NCBI GenBank assembly: GCA_020635085.1
Contig: JACKAL010000002.1
Coordinates: 62,001 to 126,000, forward strand
Direction: 5' to 3'
DNA from: Pseudobdellovibrionaceae bacterium
GTDB lineage: Bacteria; Bdellovibrionota; Bdellovibrionia; Bdellovibrionales; JAGQZY01
Length of the DNA: 64,000 nt
A program made the position numbers and the translations under genes. Each line of letters opens with the position of its first letter. Positions within the stretch are counted from its first letter, which is position 1. This document shows positions 17,379 to 25,470 of the stretch, in pieces. Below the pieces are notes generated by a model that saw only the letters and a program-made list of their open reading frames with translations, had not been told where the DNA came from and made no database searches.

Positions 17379-17405
17379 TTACGAATTAACGAATTTAACT
17401 AACTT
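17379..17405 (-). promoter_or_regulatory. Shared element motif, copy 1 (upstream of the HEPN operon)
   Basis: Read on the minus strand: AAGTTAGTTAA, one base, then TTCGTTAATTCGTAA. The same two blocks occur in the same order upstream of the excisionase/integrase operon at 23942-23976, separated by nine bases. Each copy precedes an operon read in its own direction, which suggests a common regulator or recombination-protein binding site. Confidence 0.55.
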
Positions 17406-17450
17406 AGCGGCCATCCTTTCTAAAGTAGAAATTTTTAGATAAAATGCCTT

Positions 17451-17807
17451 ATGCCTAGACCTAAAGGAATAGCAAAAACAGGGGGTAGACAAAAGGGAAC
17501 TCCTAATAAGAGAACCCTTGTACTGGCCGATTGTCTAACTGATCTCAATTTTGACATTTTGGAGCGAATTACAGATCTAATTCCAATTCTTGATGTTAAT
17601 AAACAAGCTGACGTTCTTCTTGAGTTAATGACATACCTTTACCCAAAGAGAAAGGCCGTTAGTAACGAATTTGAAACTAATTCTGCTTCTTCAAAAATTC
17701 AAAATAACTTACTAATTCAAAAAGTTGTTCTAAGCCCTGATTTAATGAAAGCTGTTGAGAATATTGAGTCAGAATTATCTAAAGAGATACATAATGAACT
17801 CAAATGA
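17451..17807 (+). CDS. Terminase small subunit-like DNA-binding protein
   Basis: 118 residues. The N-terminus is basic (MPRPKGIAKTGGRQKGTPNKRT), a pattern common in phage small-terminase and packaging-associated proteins. The rest is helical. It overlaps the start of the large terminase gene, the usual terS-terL arrangement, so assignment rests mainly on position. It would recognise the packaging site on the DNA. No strong ribosome site is visible. Confidence 0.6.
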   Translation: MPRPKGIAKTGGRQKGTPNKRTLVLADCLTDLNFDILERITDLIPILDVNKQADVLLELMTYLYPKRKAVSNEFETNSASSKIQNNLLIQKVVLSPDLMKAVENIESELSKEIHNELK

Positions 17808-19170
17808 TATTATTCAAAACCTATGGCGGTTATCTCCTGCAAGGATGGCGGCTCATCTTACAGACGGTAAATATATCAAATATAAACACATACATTTCTT
17901 GGATAAAATTGTTTCGCAAAGTATTGGCAACGGTAACTCACGACTTATCATTTCTATGCCACCGAGAGCGGGGAAAAGTCTGTACACTTCACTCTATTTG
18001 CCCGCTTGGTTCTTGGCTACATGGCCAGAAAAGAATGTCATTTTAACCTCCTATGAGGCTACATTTGCTGCAAGCTGGGGACGAAAAGTTAGGAATTTTT
18101 TATCTGAGAATTCATTGAATTTGGACGTTACTCTGTCGCCAGATTCGTTAGCTTCTGATCGATGGAACACTACAAAAGGCGGTGGCATGATCACCGCAGG
18201 TATTGGCGGCCCAATAACAGGAAGAGGGGGTCATCTCATTATTATTGATGACCCCATAAAGAACTCGGAAGAGGCATCAAGCGAAACTATTCGCAAAAAA
18301 CACATTGATTGGTTTAACTCCACTCTTTATACACGCGCAGAGCCAGGAGCCTCAATAGTGCTTTTAATGACACGTTGGCATCAAATGGACCTCGCTGGAT
18401 ATTTACTTAAAGAGCACTCCAAAGAGTGGAAAGAAATCAAGTTGCCAGCCCTTGCTGAAGATAATGATCCGCTGGGTAGGAAGCTGGGGGAAGCTCTTTG
18501 TCCTGAACGATACGATATTGATGCTCTGGAATCTATAAAAAGAACTGTCGGCACAAGAGTTTGGGATGCCTTATATCAACAAAGACCTTCTATCGAGGAC
18601 GGAAACATATTTAAAAGACATTGGTTTAAATTTTATCAAACCCTACCTGATTCTTTGGATAATATGATTATTAGTTGTGATCTCACTTTCAAGGATACAA
18701 AAAATTCAGATTATGCTGTTTTACAAGTATGGGGAAAGAAAGGCGCGAATAAGTATCTTATCGATCAAATTCGAGAGAGGTTAGATTTCCCAAATACAAT
18801 TAGAGCCCTCACACAGTTAACTCAAAAATACCCACACGCTCATACAAAATTGATAGAGGATAAGGCAAATGGCCCCGCTGTAATTGCTACTCTAAGAAAT
18901 AAAATACCTGGGTTGATCGCGGTTGAACCAAGTGGTAGTAAAGAGGCCCGCGCAAGCTCTGTGAGCGCAGATATAGAGGCTGGCAATGTTTATTTGCCAA
19001 GTCCCACGCTAATGCCATGGGTAAATGATTTCATTGAAGAATGTGCAAACTTTCCATTTGCCCAACACGATGACTGTGTAGATGCTATGTCATATGCCTT
19101 GATTAGGTTAAGACAGTCCAGCCCTATATTCGCGCCAATATCTGGTCACTCAATGAATTATTGGGGTTAA
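17794..19170 (+). CDS. terL: Phage terminase large subunit
   Basis: 458 residues from the ATG at 17794, inside the end of the upstream gene. ATPase domain: Walker A-like PPRAGKS (Lys61), Walker B HLIIIDDP (Asp152/Asp153), and a coupling-type TRWHQMDLAG. RNase H-like nuclease domain: Asp296 in CDLTFKDT, Glu355-Asp356 in IEDKANG, and Asp426-Asp427/Asp430 in HDDCVDAMSYAL. All key residues of both activities are present, so the protein appears functional as a genome-packaging motor and nuclease. No portal or capsid gene follows; the next gene runs the other way. Confidence 0.92.
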   Translation: MNSNDIIQNLWRLSPARMAAHLTDGKYIKYKHIHFLDKIVSQSIGNGNSRLIISMPPRAGKSLYTSLYLPAWFLATWPEKNVILTSYEATFAASWGRKVRNFLSENSLNLDVTLSPDSLASDRWNTTKGGGMITAGIGGPITGRGGHLIIIDDPIKNSEEASSETIRKKHIDWFNSTLYTRAEPGASIVLLMTRWHQMDLAGYLLKEHSKEWKEIKLPALAEDNDPLGRKLGEALCPERYDIDALESIKRTVGTRVWDALYQQRPSIEDGNIFKRHWFKFYQTLPDSLDNMIISCDLTFKDTKNSDYAVLQVWGKKGANKYLIDQIRERLDFPNTIRALTQLTQKYPHAHTKLIEDKANGPAVIATLRNKIPGLIAVEPSGSKEARASSVSADIEAGNVYLPSPTLMPWVNDFIEECANFPFAQHDDCVDAMSYALIRLRQSSPIFAPISGHSMNYWG

Positions 19171-20201
19171 GGACAATCTTTAAAGTTTATTTTGGAGCCA
19201 GTTTTCTTTTGGTACGAATCTTCATAACCCTTTAGAGTTTTTTCAGCGTAAATTTGTGCGGTAGTAAGCTGATGTATTGTATTCGGGTTAATATAACCTG
19301 ATCTTTTACCCACTTCTCGCTCTTGGTTTAGGGAATCTGTTATTGTAGCAATATGTCTCTTCTGATCACAGGCCCTATTAAATAAGCCATTCGGTGAATT
19401 AGCACGTTGTTGCTGTGAATTTATCTCATTCAAAGCTTGTTGCTCCTGAAGTCTTTGCTTATTTCTAAATTCATCTTCATCAGCTTTAGCCTTATCGATT
19501 TTTGTAATCTCTTCTTTTGCGGATTTAAGTTTGTTATAGATATTATCGGATGCTAAGCAATCATCTGATAATGGTCCATTGCTACTGCATAGGGGTTTTA
19601 ATCTTGATAGTAGTGCACCATACAGCTTAGTTATATTGTTATAATAATCTAGTTTATTCTGGTAACGAGTATCACTCAACTCTTTAACTGGAGGCGCAGG
19701 GAGATTGGGCGCATTATTCTTTGCAACAAACACAAGGTCACTTTTATCTAAAGCATTAGAAATAAGGTTAAAGTTATCAATACACCCAGATTGTACTGCT
19801 TTGGTTAAAGAGTGACTGATCTCACATGAATCCTGAGTAGAATCATTGGAGAGTGTTAGTAAACTCTTGTTTTTCAAATTGATATTTTTTCGTGCTTCTG
19901 AAACAACCGCCCCCTTGGCAATCAAGTCTTTAATAATGTCTGATTTACATCTAGCTTCATGAGATGAGAAATCAGAGTAACTTGTACTATCTAGCGTCTC
20001 ATTAAGTAAGCAGGTATATTGAGGCAAACCATTTGGTAAACTATTGAGAGCAGCTTTGGTTCTGCCCGTATCACCTTTAGAAATAATAGTTTTAAGATTT
20101 TCGTATTGAGTTCCACTCATAGCATCTTTACTCACTATTGCTTGTTGTAAATTAGTACATGCAGAGCAAAAAATTATTAAGATCAAGAAAGTAGTTCTCA
20201 T
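19167..20201 (-). CDS. Element-encoded lipoprotein with coiled coil
   Basis: 344 residues. A lipoprotein signal is present (hydrophobic start and IIFCSAC lipobox, acylated Cys about residue 15). The mature part has scattered Cys (six or more, possibly disulfide-bonded) and a charged coiled-coil stretch around KSAKEEITKIDKAKADEDEF followed by a Q/N-rich segment. No family is recognised. It follows the HTH gene directly, with adjoining coordinates at 20201. A surface lipoprotein on a phage-like element could alter phage adsorption or the envelope, as lysogenic-conversion lipoproteins do; that is inference. Confidence 0.65.
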   Translation of the reverse strand: MRTTFLILIIFCSACTNLQQAIVSKDAMSGTQYENLKTIISKGDTGRTKAALNSLPNGLPQYTCLLNETLDSTSYSDFSSHEARCKSDIIKDLIAKGAVVSEARKNINLKNKSLLTLSNDSTQDSCEISHSLTKAVQSGCIDNFNLISNALDKSDLVFVAKNNAPNLPAPPVKELSDTRYQNKLDYYNNITKLYGALLSRLKPLCSSNGPLSDDCLASDNIYNKLKSAKEEITKIDKAKADEDEFRNKQRLQEQQALNEINSQQQRANSPNGLFNRACDQKRHIATITDSLNQEREVGKRSGYINPNTIHQLTTAQIYAEKTLKGYEDSYQKKTGSKINFKDCP

Positions 20202-20521
20202 TATTTCTCCTTTTGGTTTTTTGTGACTCTTCTAATTTTTACTTCGAAAATTCCACTCAACCATTCGCCTTCGACTAAATTTTGAATTTCAGAATCATTA
20301 TTTTTTTGAGACTTTTCTCCATAACAAAGGTAGTCCAAGCTCACATTAAAGGCGTCAGCGATTTTTTTTACCTGATTTATATTTCTAGGCATACTGCCTG
20401 AAAGCCAATCACTAATGGTTTGGCGAGGTAATCCTGATTTTCTTGCTAACTGTGCGGCACTAAGGTCATTTTGCTTTAGCAACGCCTTTAGCTGAGTTTT
20501 CAACGTCATATATAAAATCAT
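20201..20521 (-). CDS. Cro/CI-type helix-turn-helix regulator
   Basis: About 106 residues. A clear HTH_3 domain: LKALLKQNDLSAAQLARKSG then LPRQTISDWLSGSMPR, followed by VKKIADAFNVSLDYLCYG. The C-terminal 40 residues are of unknown fold. Start is uncertain: ATG at 20521 follows TAGG closely, and ATG at 20509 is the alternative. It lies just after the serine recombinase gene and before the lipoprotein. Likely a repressor controlling element promoters; the palindrome at 17337 and tandem repeat at 21276 are candidate operators. Confidence 0.82.
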   Translation of the reverse strand: MILYMTLKTQLKALLKQNDLSAAQLARKSGLPRQTISDWLSGSMPRNINQVKKIADAFNVSLDYLCYGEKSQKNNDSEIQNLVEGEWLSGIFEVKIRRVTKNQKEK

Positions 20522-20525
20522 CGGC

Positions 20526-21248
20526 CTAGTTATTATCTGGTTCAAGGCTAGTGCCGACTGGCCGTACAGAATCCGATTCATCGTGTTTTTTGTCCGTAAT
20601 ACCAGCATTGGGCGCTCGCAATACGGTCGTTTTCTGAGCGGCAGGTTTACAATCAATACTTAGACCCGATTTCTGAGCATCTTTAATGGCCTGAGCAATA
20701 GTGCCCATTGGCACATTTAGTTTTTTTTGAATTTGTCTGTAGCTCAAACCTTGTTCTCGCAAAAAGAGTATCTTTTTTGGATCATGCTTCTGTGGCCTTC
20801 CAAACTTCTTACCGTTGGCTTTAGCGTGCTCTAAACCCATTAGAGTGCGCTCTAGAAGCAAGGATCGCTCGAACTCTGCAAGGCTACCTAGGATTTGTAC
20901 AAACAGGCGACCTGTGGGGGTTGAGTAGTCTACATTGTCTTTTATTGCCACAAACTTAACACCTTTTTTCTCGAACTTCTCTAGAGTGACTACAAGGTGC
21001 TTTAAGCTACGAAACAACCTGTCCATTTTTACAACCACTACGACATCAACCAGCCCTTGCTCGACTTGACTCATAAGTTCTCTAAATCCAGGACGATTGC
21101 CATTAGAGCCACTATAGCCGTGATCTATAATTTCTTTCTCTATTTGCCACTCCTTATTGCTACAAAAGCGTCTGCATTCATTGACCTGAATCTCTGGCTT
21201 TTGTTCATGATGGGAGGTGGATACTCTCGAATATGTGACCACTTTCAT
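20526..21248 (-). CDS. Serine recombinase (resolvase/invertase family)
   Basis: About 240 residues. The catalytic domain has the nucleophile Ser10 in YSRVST, followed by DHGYSGSNGNRPGF, VVVVKMDRLFRS, and the GRLFVQILGSLAEFER segment. A resolvase-type HTH follows (FLREQGLSYRQIQKKLNVP then MGTIAQAI). An extra 45-residue polar tail is unusual. It could invert or resolve DNA inside the element, with integration left to the tyrosine integrase. A near-consensus promoter places the transcription start at or next to the ATG at 21248, so the message may be leaderless. Confidence 0.88.
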   Translation of the reverse strand: MKVVTYSRVSTSHHEQKPEIQVNECRRFCSNKEWQIEKEIIDHGYSGSNGNRPGFRELMSQVEQGLVDVVVVVKMDRLFRSLKHLVVTLEKFEKKGVKFVAIKDNVDYSTPTGRLFVQILGSLAEFERSLLLERTLMGLEHAKANGKKFGRPQKHDPKKILFLREQGLSYRQIQKKLNVPMGTIAQAIKDAQKSGLSIDCKPAAQKTTVLRAPNAGITDKKHDESDSVRPVGTSLEPDNN

Positions 21249-21254
21249 AACCAT

Positions 21255-21283
21255 ATTATATCGCAATGCATTATTATTGTCTA
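21255..21283 (-). promoter_or_regulatory. Near-consensus sigma70-type promoter of the serine recombinase
   Basis: On the minus strand TAGACA (21283-21278) and a perfect TATAAT (21260-21255) are separated by exactly 17 bases. Transcription should begin about seven bases downstream of the -10 hexamer, at the A of the ATG at 21248. The -35 hexamer lies inside the left copy of a 16-bp tandem repeat. Confidence 0.7.
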
Positions 21284-21307
21284 GCAATTTTATTGTCTAG
21301 CAATTTT
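21276..21307. repeat. Tandem 16-bp direct repeat in a divergent promoter
   Basis: ATTGTCTAGCAATTTT occurs twice without a gap (21276-21291, 21292-21307) between the divergent recombinase gene and the plus-strand gene at 21312. Each copy includes the -35-like TAGACA of the minus strand. It may be an operator for the HTH protein, a recombinase site, or simple duplication. Confidence 0.7.
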
Positions 21308-21311
21308 ATTT

Positions 21312-21545
21312 ATGAAACACTCCATAGATATGGGAAGAAAACAAATACCCTCCAAAAAAGCGCCTTCTGATTATCCACAAATGGCGTTTCGTGTTTCAAA
21401 TCAAGACAAGATTAGGATTCAAAAGACAATTCTAAAAATTCAAACATTATTAAATAAGACAAAAGATAAAGATGCACCATTTGTTAACAAGAATGACGTA
21501 ATTCTAAAAGCTCTTGATATAGGTTTTAAAAAATTATCAAAATAA
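21312..21545 (+). CDS. Small basic protein, element-encoded
   Basis: 77 residues, basic N-terminus (MGRKQIPSKKAP), then QMAFRVSNQDKIRIQKTILKI and NKNDVILKALDIGFKKL. The strand-then-two-helices look is reminiscent of ribbon-helix-helix DNA-binding proteins, but I cannot confirm it. The start could also be the internal ATG at 21330; neither has a clear ribosome site. It is divergent from the serine recombinase across the tandem repeat, a typical place for a small regulator. Confidence 0.5.
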   Translation: MKHSIDMGRKQIPSKKAPSDYPQMAFRVSNQDKIRIQKTILKIQTLLNKTKDKDAPFVNKNDVILKALDIGFKKLSK

Positions 21546-21564
21546 CTTCTTAAATAGGACAGGC

Positions 21565-22140
21565 ATGGAACAAAGCAAGTCTCAATCTGTTTCTCAGTAT
21601 GTAACTCTCGATGAGAACTTTGATCCTGGACTTTATATAAATAGTCATCTAATTGCTTTATATAAGCAAATTATTGAAAATAAAAAAAGTACCACAATAT
21701 CAAATGAACTAGAGAAATTTAGTGATTTTAAAAAGTCTATTAAAATAACTTTAAAAGAACTTAAAAAAGTTGAGAGACTGGCTAGATTCTTTCAATGGAG
21801 ATACTTACCTTCACTGCAACAATCCATAAGCTATATGAATGAACTCGAAATCAGATTAGAATCTACAACAGAAAACCAAATCAAAATTGAAAATAGTGTC
21901 ACTGGATTTCTAGTTAAGCATTACACTTCAATATATAAACGTAGTGGTGAGAAGATAACATCATCTAAATGGGCTGACATAATCCTATCAAAATGGCAAG
22001 AACTCCGCTTAATCAAAACTCTAAGCGATGATGAACAAATTGTGCTGACTCAGAAACTACAAAGGCGCTATGAAAATTGTAAAAGCGAAAAATATCGAAA
22101 AATTAAACCTAAAAAGCGAAAGAAAAAGCTCCGTAAGTAG
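21565..22140 (+). CDS. Hypothetical element protein with lysine-rich tail
   Basis: 191 residues, predicted helical, no signal or membrane segment. It ends in a very basic tail (KIKPKKRKKKLRK), suggesting nucleic-acid contact. AGGACAGGC precedes the ATG, and the gene lies 20 bases after the small basic gene in the same direction. No family is recognised. Confidence 0.6.
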   Translation: MEQSKSQSVSQYVTLDENFDPGLYINSHLIALYKQIIENKKSTTISNELEKFSDFKKSIKITLKELKKVERLARFFQWRYLPSLQQSISYMNELEIRLESTTENQIKIENSVTGFLVKHYTSIYKRSGEKITSSKWADIILSKWQELRLIKTLSDDEQIVLTQKLQRRYENCKSEKYRKIKPKKRKKKLRK

Positions 22141-22261
22141 CTATAATCATTACATTTATTCTATGGTTACTGTATAAACATTCACAAAAAATTTTTTCAT
22201 ACAGCTATTCAAAAACAATTCTTAAATCCATATTTTAGCCATCAATGACTGATAAATTATT

Positions 22262-22301
22262 AGGTCGGGCCCGCAAGGATTGCATCGGAATGTACCGACC
22301 T
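22262..22301 (+). promoter_or_regulatory. Stem-loop in the leader of the replication operon
   Basis: AGGTCGG (22262-22268) pairs perfectly with CCGACCT (22295-22301) around a 26-base loop. It ends nine bases before the strong AGGAGG of the next gene. It is locally G+C rich within an AT-rich element. It could be an attenuator or RNA control element. Confidence 0.4.
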
Positions 22302-22319
22302 CCAAACACAGGAGGCTAA

Positions 22320-22517
22320 ATGAATCAAACTCTTACCAATAAAGTAAAGTTAATCTTTGACCAATACAGGGGCGTAATTCTAGGCACACTTGAACAAGTC
22401 TATGGAGACACTGCACAGTGGAACTTTGTTCGCGGTCAACTACTGAAATATCTGAGCGATCAACGCGGCCTTGAGCATCAGATTATAAAAACTATAAGCG
22501 AGACAGATCATGAGTAG
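22320..22517 (+). CDS. Small hypothetical element protein
   Basis: 65 residues, helical, soluble. The strong ribosome site AGGAGG lies five bases upstream. First of three overlapping genes leading into the DUF3987-like protein; its end overlaps the next start. Position suggests an accessory replication or regulatory factor. No family is recognised. Confidence 0.6.
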   Translation: MNQTLTNKVKLIFDQYRGVILGTLEQVYGDTAQWNFVRGQLLKYLSDQRGLEHQIIKTISETDHE

Positions 22518-22758
22518 TTTTCAATCATCAAAGCTACGGCACCATATTTTCTCAATCAATAAAATTATAGAGGAACATATCGAAAAATTGAATCTCATAA
22601 GCAACTCATTGCCAGATTGTGTACTACAGGATCATGGGGAGTTGTTTGAAAGAACTAAAGATTTGGTTCAGCACACAACAAAAAAATTAATAGAACGAAT
22701 TGAAAACCAGGGAGGAACGGAATGGAACAAAGATTACCAAAACAAAAGATTGAACTAA
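22510..22758 (+). CDS. Small hypothetical element protein, coiled-coil-like
   Basis: 82 residues, helical with heptad-like stretches (INKIIEEHIEKLNLISNSL and DLVQHTTKKLIERIENQ). It overlaps the preceding gene by 8 bases and the following DUF3987-like gene by 37 bases, a compact phage-like arrangement. Function unknown. Confidence 0.55.
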   Translation: MSSFQSSKLRHHIFSINKIIEEHIEKLNLISNSLPDCVLQDHGELFERTKDLVQHTTKKLIERIENQGGTEWNKDYQNKRLN

Positions 22759-23942
22759 AACTTCATGAAATGGCTTTTAGTGGTATTCTTGGCGAATACT
22801 GCAAATTTATAGAGGATAAAACTGAGGCTGACTCAGCTGCCATTCTTGTACAAGCATTAACTATTTTTGGAAATCTTGTGGGCCCATCACCACACATTCG
22901 TGTTGGGGCCGATTTGCATAAGGCGAAGCTATACGCTTTAATTGTTGGCAAATCTTCAAAAGCACGCAAAGGAACCAGTCTTGGATTAGCAAAGCTCTTG
23001 TTCTCTGATGTCGAACCCACTTGGCATCGACAATGTATTCGATCTGGACTATCAAGCGGCGAAGGTTTGATTTATCACCTTAGAGACCAGGAGGATTCTC
23101 CAGCAGATAGAAGATTATTTATTGAAGAAACCGAATTTGCCTCTGTGTTAAAAAACATGGAGCGCAGCGGTAACATTCTATCGGCAGTTATGAGAAATGC
23201 CTGGGACAACAACCCGTTAAGTAGTCTAACGAAAAACACTCCAAACTGTTATGCTACTAATACACATATTTCGATTGTTGGTCACATAACACTTAGCGAA
23301 CTTCAAAAAATACGCAACACAGCGGATAAAGATAATGGTTTTTCAAATAGGTTCCTATATATCTTTTCAGAGAGAAGAAAATTACTTCCTCTGGGGGCAG
23401 AAATCCCAATAGATGAACTTTCTTTTTTTAGGGATAACATTCTAGAATCTATCCAATTTGGTCAAGCTCTCAACGAGTTATTCCTTGCTCCTGAAGCCCA
23501 AGAGTATTGGGTACATGTCTATCCAGAACTTGCAAAAGATAGATTTGGAACACTTGGATCATTCTTATCTAGAGCGGAATCTCAAGTGTTAAGAATTGGC
23601 TTAATCTACTCACTAATTGACCGAAGTAGCCAAATACGCGTGGACCATCTTGAAGCAGCGAGGGCAATCTGGGATTATTGTGAAAATACTGTGAAATTGT
23701 TATTTGAAACCGATACTGGCCTACCCTACATTGATAAGTTAATTCGTATATTGAAACAGACGCCTGGTGGTTTAACTCGAACCCAAATTCATCATCTTGT
23801 GTTTCAAGGAAATAAAAAGAAAGAAGACGTAGATTATGTTCTTTCACATATTGAATCTAAGAATCTCGCATATAAGAAAATCATAAAAAGTAACTCAAAA
23901 GGTCGTGACACTGAGATCTGGTTAGCCAGGGATCTCTTATAA
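22722..23942 (+). CDS. DUF3987-like replication/helicase protein
   Basis: A 406-residue soluble protein. The N-terminal half has the DUF3987 (YfjI-like) pattern: LTIFGNLVGPSPHIRVGAD, a P-loop-like VGKSSKARKGTS, then SGLSSGEGLIYHLRD, LFIEETEFASVLKNMER, and RNAWDNNPLSSLTKNTP. A C-terminal winged-helix-like region (GGLTRTQIHHLVFQGNKK) follows. Such proteins act as primase-associated ATPases in prophages and satellites. The ATG at 22722 follows GGAGG at six bases. Probably the element's replication initiator or helicase. Confidence 0.75.
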   Translation: MEQRLPKQKIELKLHEMAFSGILGEYCKFIEDKTEADSAAILVQALTIFGNLVGPSPHIRVGADLHKAKLYALIVGKSSKARKGTSLGLAKLLFSDVEPTWHRQCIRSGLSSGEGLIYHLRDQEDSPADRRLFIEETEFASVLKNMERSGNILSAVMRNAWDNNPLSSLTKNTPNCYATNTHISIVGHITLSELQKIRNTADKDNGFSNRFLYIFSERRKLLPLGAEIPIDELSFFRDNILESIQFGQALNELFLAPEAQEYWVHVYPELAKDRFGTLGSFLSRAESQVLRIGLIYSLIDRSSQIRVDHLEAARAIWDYCENTVKLLFETDTGLPYIDKLIRILKQTPGGLTRTQIHHLVFQGNKKKEDVDYVLSHIESKNLAYKKIIKSNSKGRDTEIWLARDLL

Positions 23943-23976
23943 AGTTAGTTAATTAGTTAAGTTCGTTAATTCGTAA
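23942..23976 (+). promoter_or_regulatory. Shared element motif, copy 2 (upstream of xis-int)
   Basis: AAGTTAGTTAA, a nine-base spacer, then TTCGTTAATTCGTAA, 43 bases before the excisionase-like gene. It matches copy 1 at 17379-17405 in inverted orientation. GTTAA units recur within it. Candidate binding site for the excisionase, integrase arm region or a common regulator. Confidence 0.55.
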
Positions 23977-24018
23977 TGCTTATAAAAACTGGAACGGATT
24001 GGAATTATAGGAGGCCAT

Positions 24019-24288
24019 ATGGGCCACGAAAAATTTATAGAAACATCATCTAATGATGACAATCACGGCACTGACAATATAAGTGCTATAAACTCAGGTT
24101 CTTTGAAAATTGAATCAGAGTGGTTAATAAGTAAGGAGGCCGCTCGTTATCTCGGAATAACTGAGCGCTCTCTTTACAATCTGACAAGTAACGGTAAAAT
24201 TCCATATTACAAGTTTGGAAAACGTAATCGTTATTTGTTAGAGGATCTTCGCAACCTTCTTTTGAGCCAACCAAGAGGAGGTAACTAA
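24019..24288 (+). CDS. Excisionase-like helix-turn-helix protein
   Basis: 89 residues. The C-terminal half is the excisionase/HTH_17 fold: EWLISKEAARYLGITERSLY, then LTSNGKIPYYKFGKRNRYL. Such proteins bend DNA and steer the integrase towards excision, or act as regulators. AGGAGG precedes the start. The stop overlaps the integrase start (TAATG), so the two are coupled. Confidence 0.85.
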   Translation: MGHEKFIETSSNDDNHGTDNISAINSGSLKIESEWLISKEAARYLGITERSLYNLTSNGKIPYYKFGKRNRYLLEDLRNLLLSQPRGGN

Positions 24289-25403
24289 TGGGTATTAAAT
24301 ATAATAACCAAACTAAATCCTGGGATGTATCCTATTCCAAACGGCATCCTGTGACTAGGAAACCAGTAACTTTAAGGCGCAGCACCATACGAGATCAATT
24401 TGGTGTGCATTTAATCAAAACAAAATCAGAATCAAAAATGATTTACCATGAGTTAGAGAGACTTGTGCATGAAAAATTCCACAGGTCTATTATTCCAACA
24501 TGGTCAGCAATAGTGGAAGCATACTTAGAAGATAAGCGTTTGGAATGGACAAATAAAACCCATCTAAATGCCAAGTATATTCTAAATGCATATACTATTC
24601 ACCAATGGGGTGAGCGCACCGTGGAGAGTATTACAAGTATTGAAATTAAAAAATTCATCCTTGAAACTCTTAGCGAGAAATCAGTCACAACCAGACAAAG
24701 TATCATTAAGTTTATTCGTGGGGCTTTTCAGTATGCTGTTGAAGCTGGGCACCTAAAAGGCAATCCCTCTCCGACAATACGACTAAAGCTAAATTCTAAA
24801 ATAAAAATGGTATTAACGGAAGGACAAGTACGGTTCTTTTTAGATCAAGCTAAATACTTAAATCCTGAATGGTACCCTCTATGGGCAACAGCCGTATATA
24901 CTGGGATGAGAAATGGTGAATTGTTTGCTTTGACATGGGATAAAGTGAATTTTGATAATCGCAGTATTTTAGTTGATACAAGCTGGACAAAAGCAGACGG
25001 CTTTAAATCTACTAAATCTGGTGATGACAGAATTGTCGAGATTGCCCCTCCCCTATTACAAATTCTTAAGGAGTTAAAGCTAGAGACGTATGAATCTGGT
25101 TTTGTTCTTCCAAGATGTCGCAATTGGGAGAAAGGCGAACAGGCAAGAATTCTCAGGATGTTTTTACAGGGGCTTGGCTTACCTTCCATTCGCTTCCATG
25201 ATCTGCGCGCAACATGGGCAACTATTATGCTTAGTAAAGGCGTAGAGCCAATAAAGGTTATGTCGATGGGAGGATGGAAAGCTTTAAAAACTATGCAGAT
25301 TTATATCCGCAAGGCTGGTGTAGATATTCAAGGCATCACAGATGGTTTGTATCTCCATAGCCCTGAAAAACGATCCGCAGATGTTTTAACATTGAAAAAG
25401 TAG
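24288..25403 (+). CDS. int: Tyrosine-type site-specific integrase
   Basis: 371 residues. An N-terminal arm-binding segment, a SAM-like core-binding domain (about 70-160), and the catalytic domain. The catalytic set is visible: Arg208 in TGMRNGEL, a Lys near 240, His304-x-x-Arg307 in HDLRATWA, Trp330 in the second-His position (GGWK), and the nucleophile Tyr339 in MQIYIR. It integrates the element into tRNA-Asn. It lies 61 bases from the right-hand repeat. Confidence 0.93.
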   Translation: MGIKYNNQTKSWDVSYSKRHPVTRKPVTLRRSTIRDQFGVHLIKTKSESKMIYHELERLVHEKFHRSIIPTWSAIVEAYLEDKRLEWTNKTHLNAKYILNAYTIHQWGERTVESITSIEIKKFILETLSEKSVTTRQSIIKFIRGAFQYAVEAGHLKGNPSPTIRLKLNSKIKMVLTEGQVRFFLDQAKYLNPEWYPLWATAVYTGMRNGELFALTWDKVNFDNRSILVDTSWTKADGFKSTKSGDDRIVEIAPPLLQILKELKLETYESGFVLPRCRNWEKGEQARILRMFLQGLGLPSIRFHDLRATWATIMLSKGVEPIKVMSMGGWKALKTMQIYIRKAGVDIQGITDGLYLHSPEKRSADVLTLKK

Positions 25404-25423
25404 TAGTTTGTCGTTAAATTGGA

Positions 25424-25470
25424 CTCAGGTTCTGTAATTTTAGTAACTTATACGGCTCCAAGAACCTGAG
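25424..25470. repeat. 10-bp inverted repeat overlapping the right attachment repeat
   Basis: CTCAGGTTCT (25424-25433) and AGAACCTGAG (25461-25470) are perfect inverted copies 27 bases apart. The right arm runs into the att-like repeat. It may be the core-type integrase binding pair or the integrase terminator stem. Confidence 0.5.
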
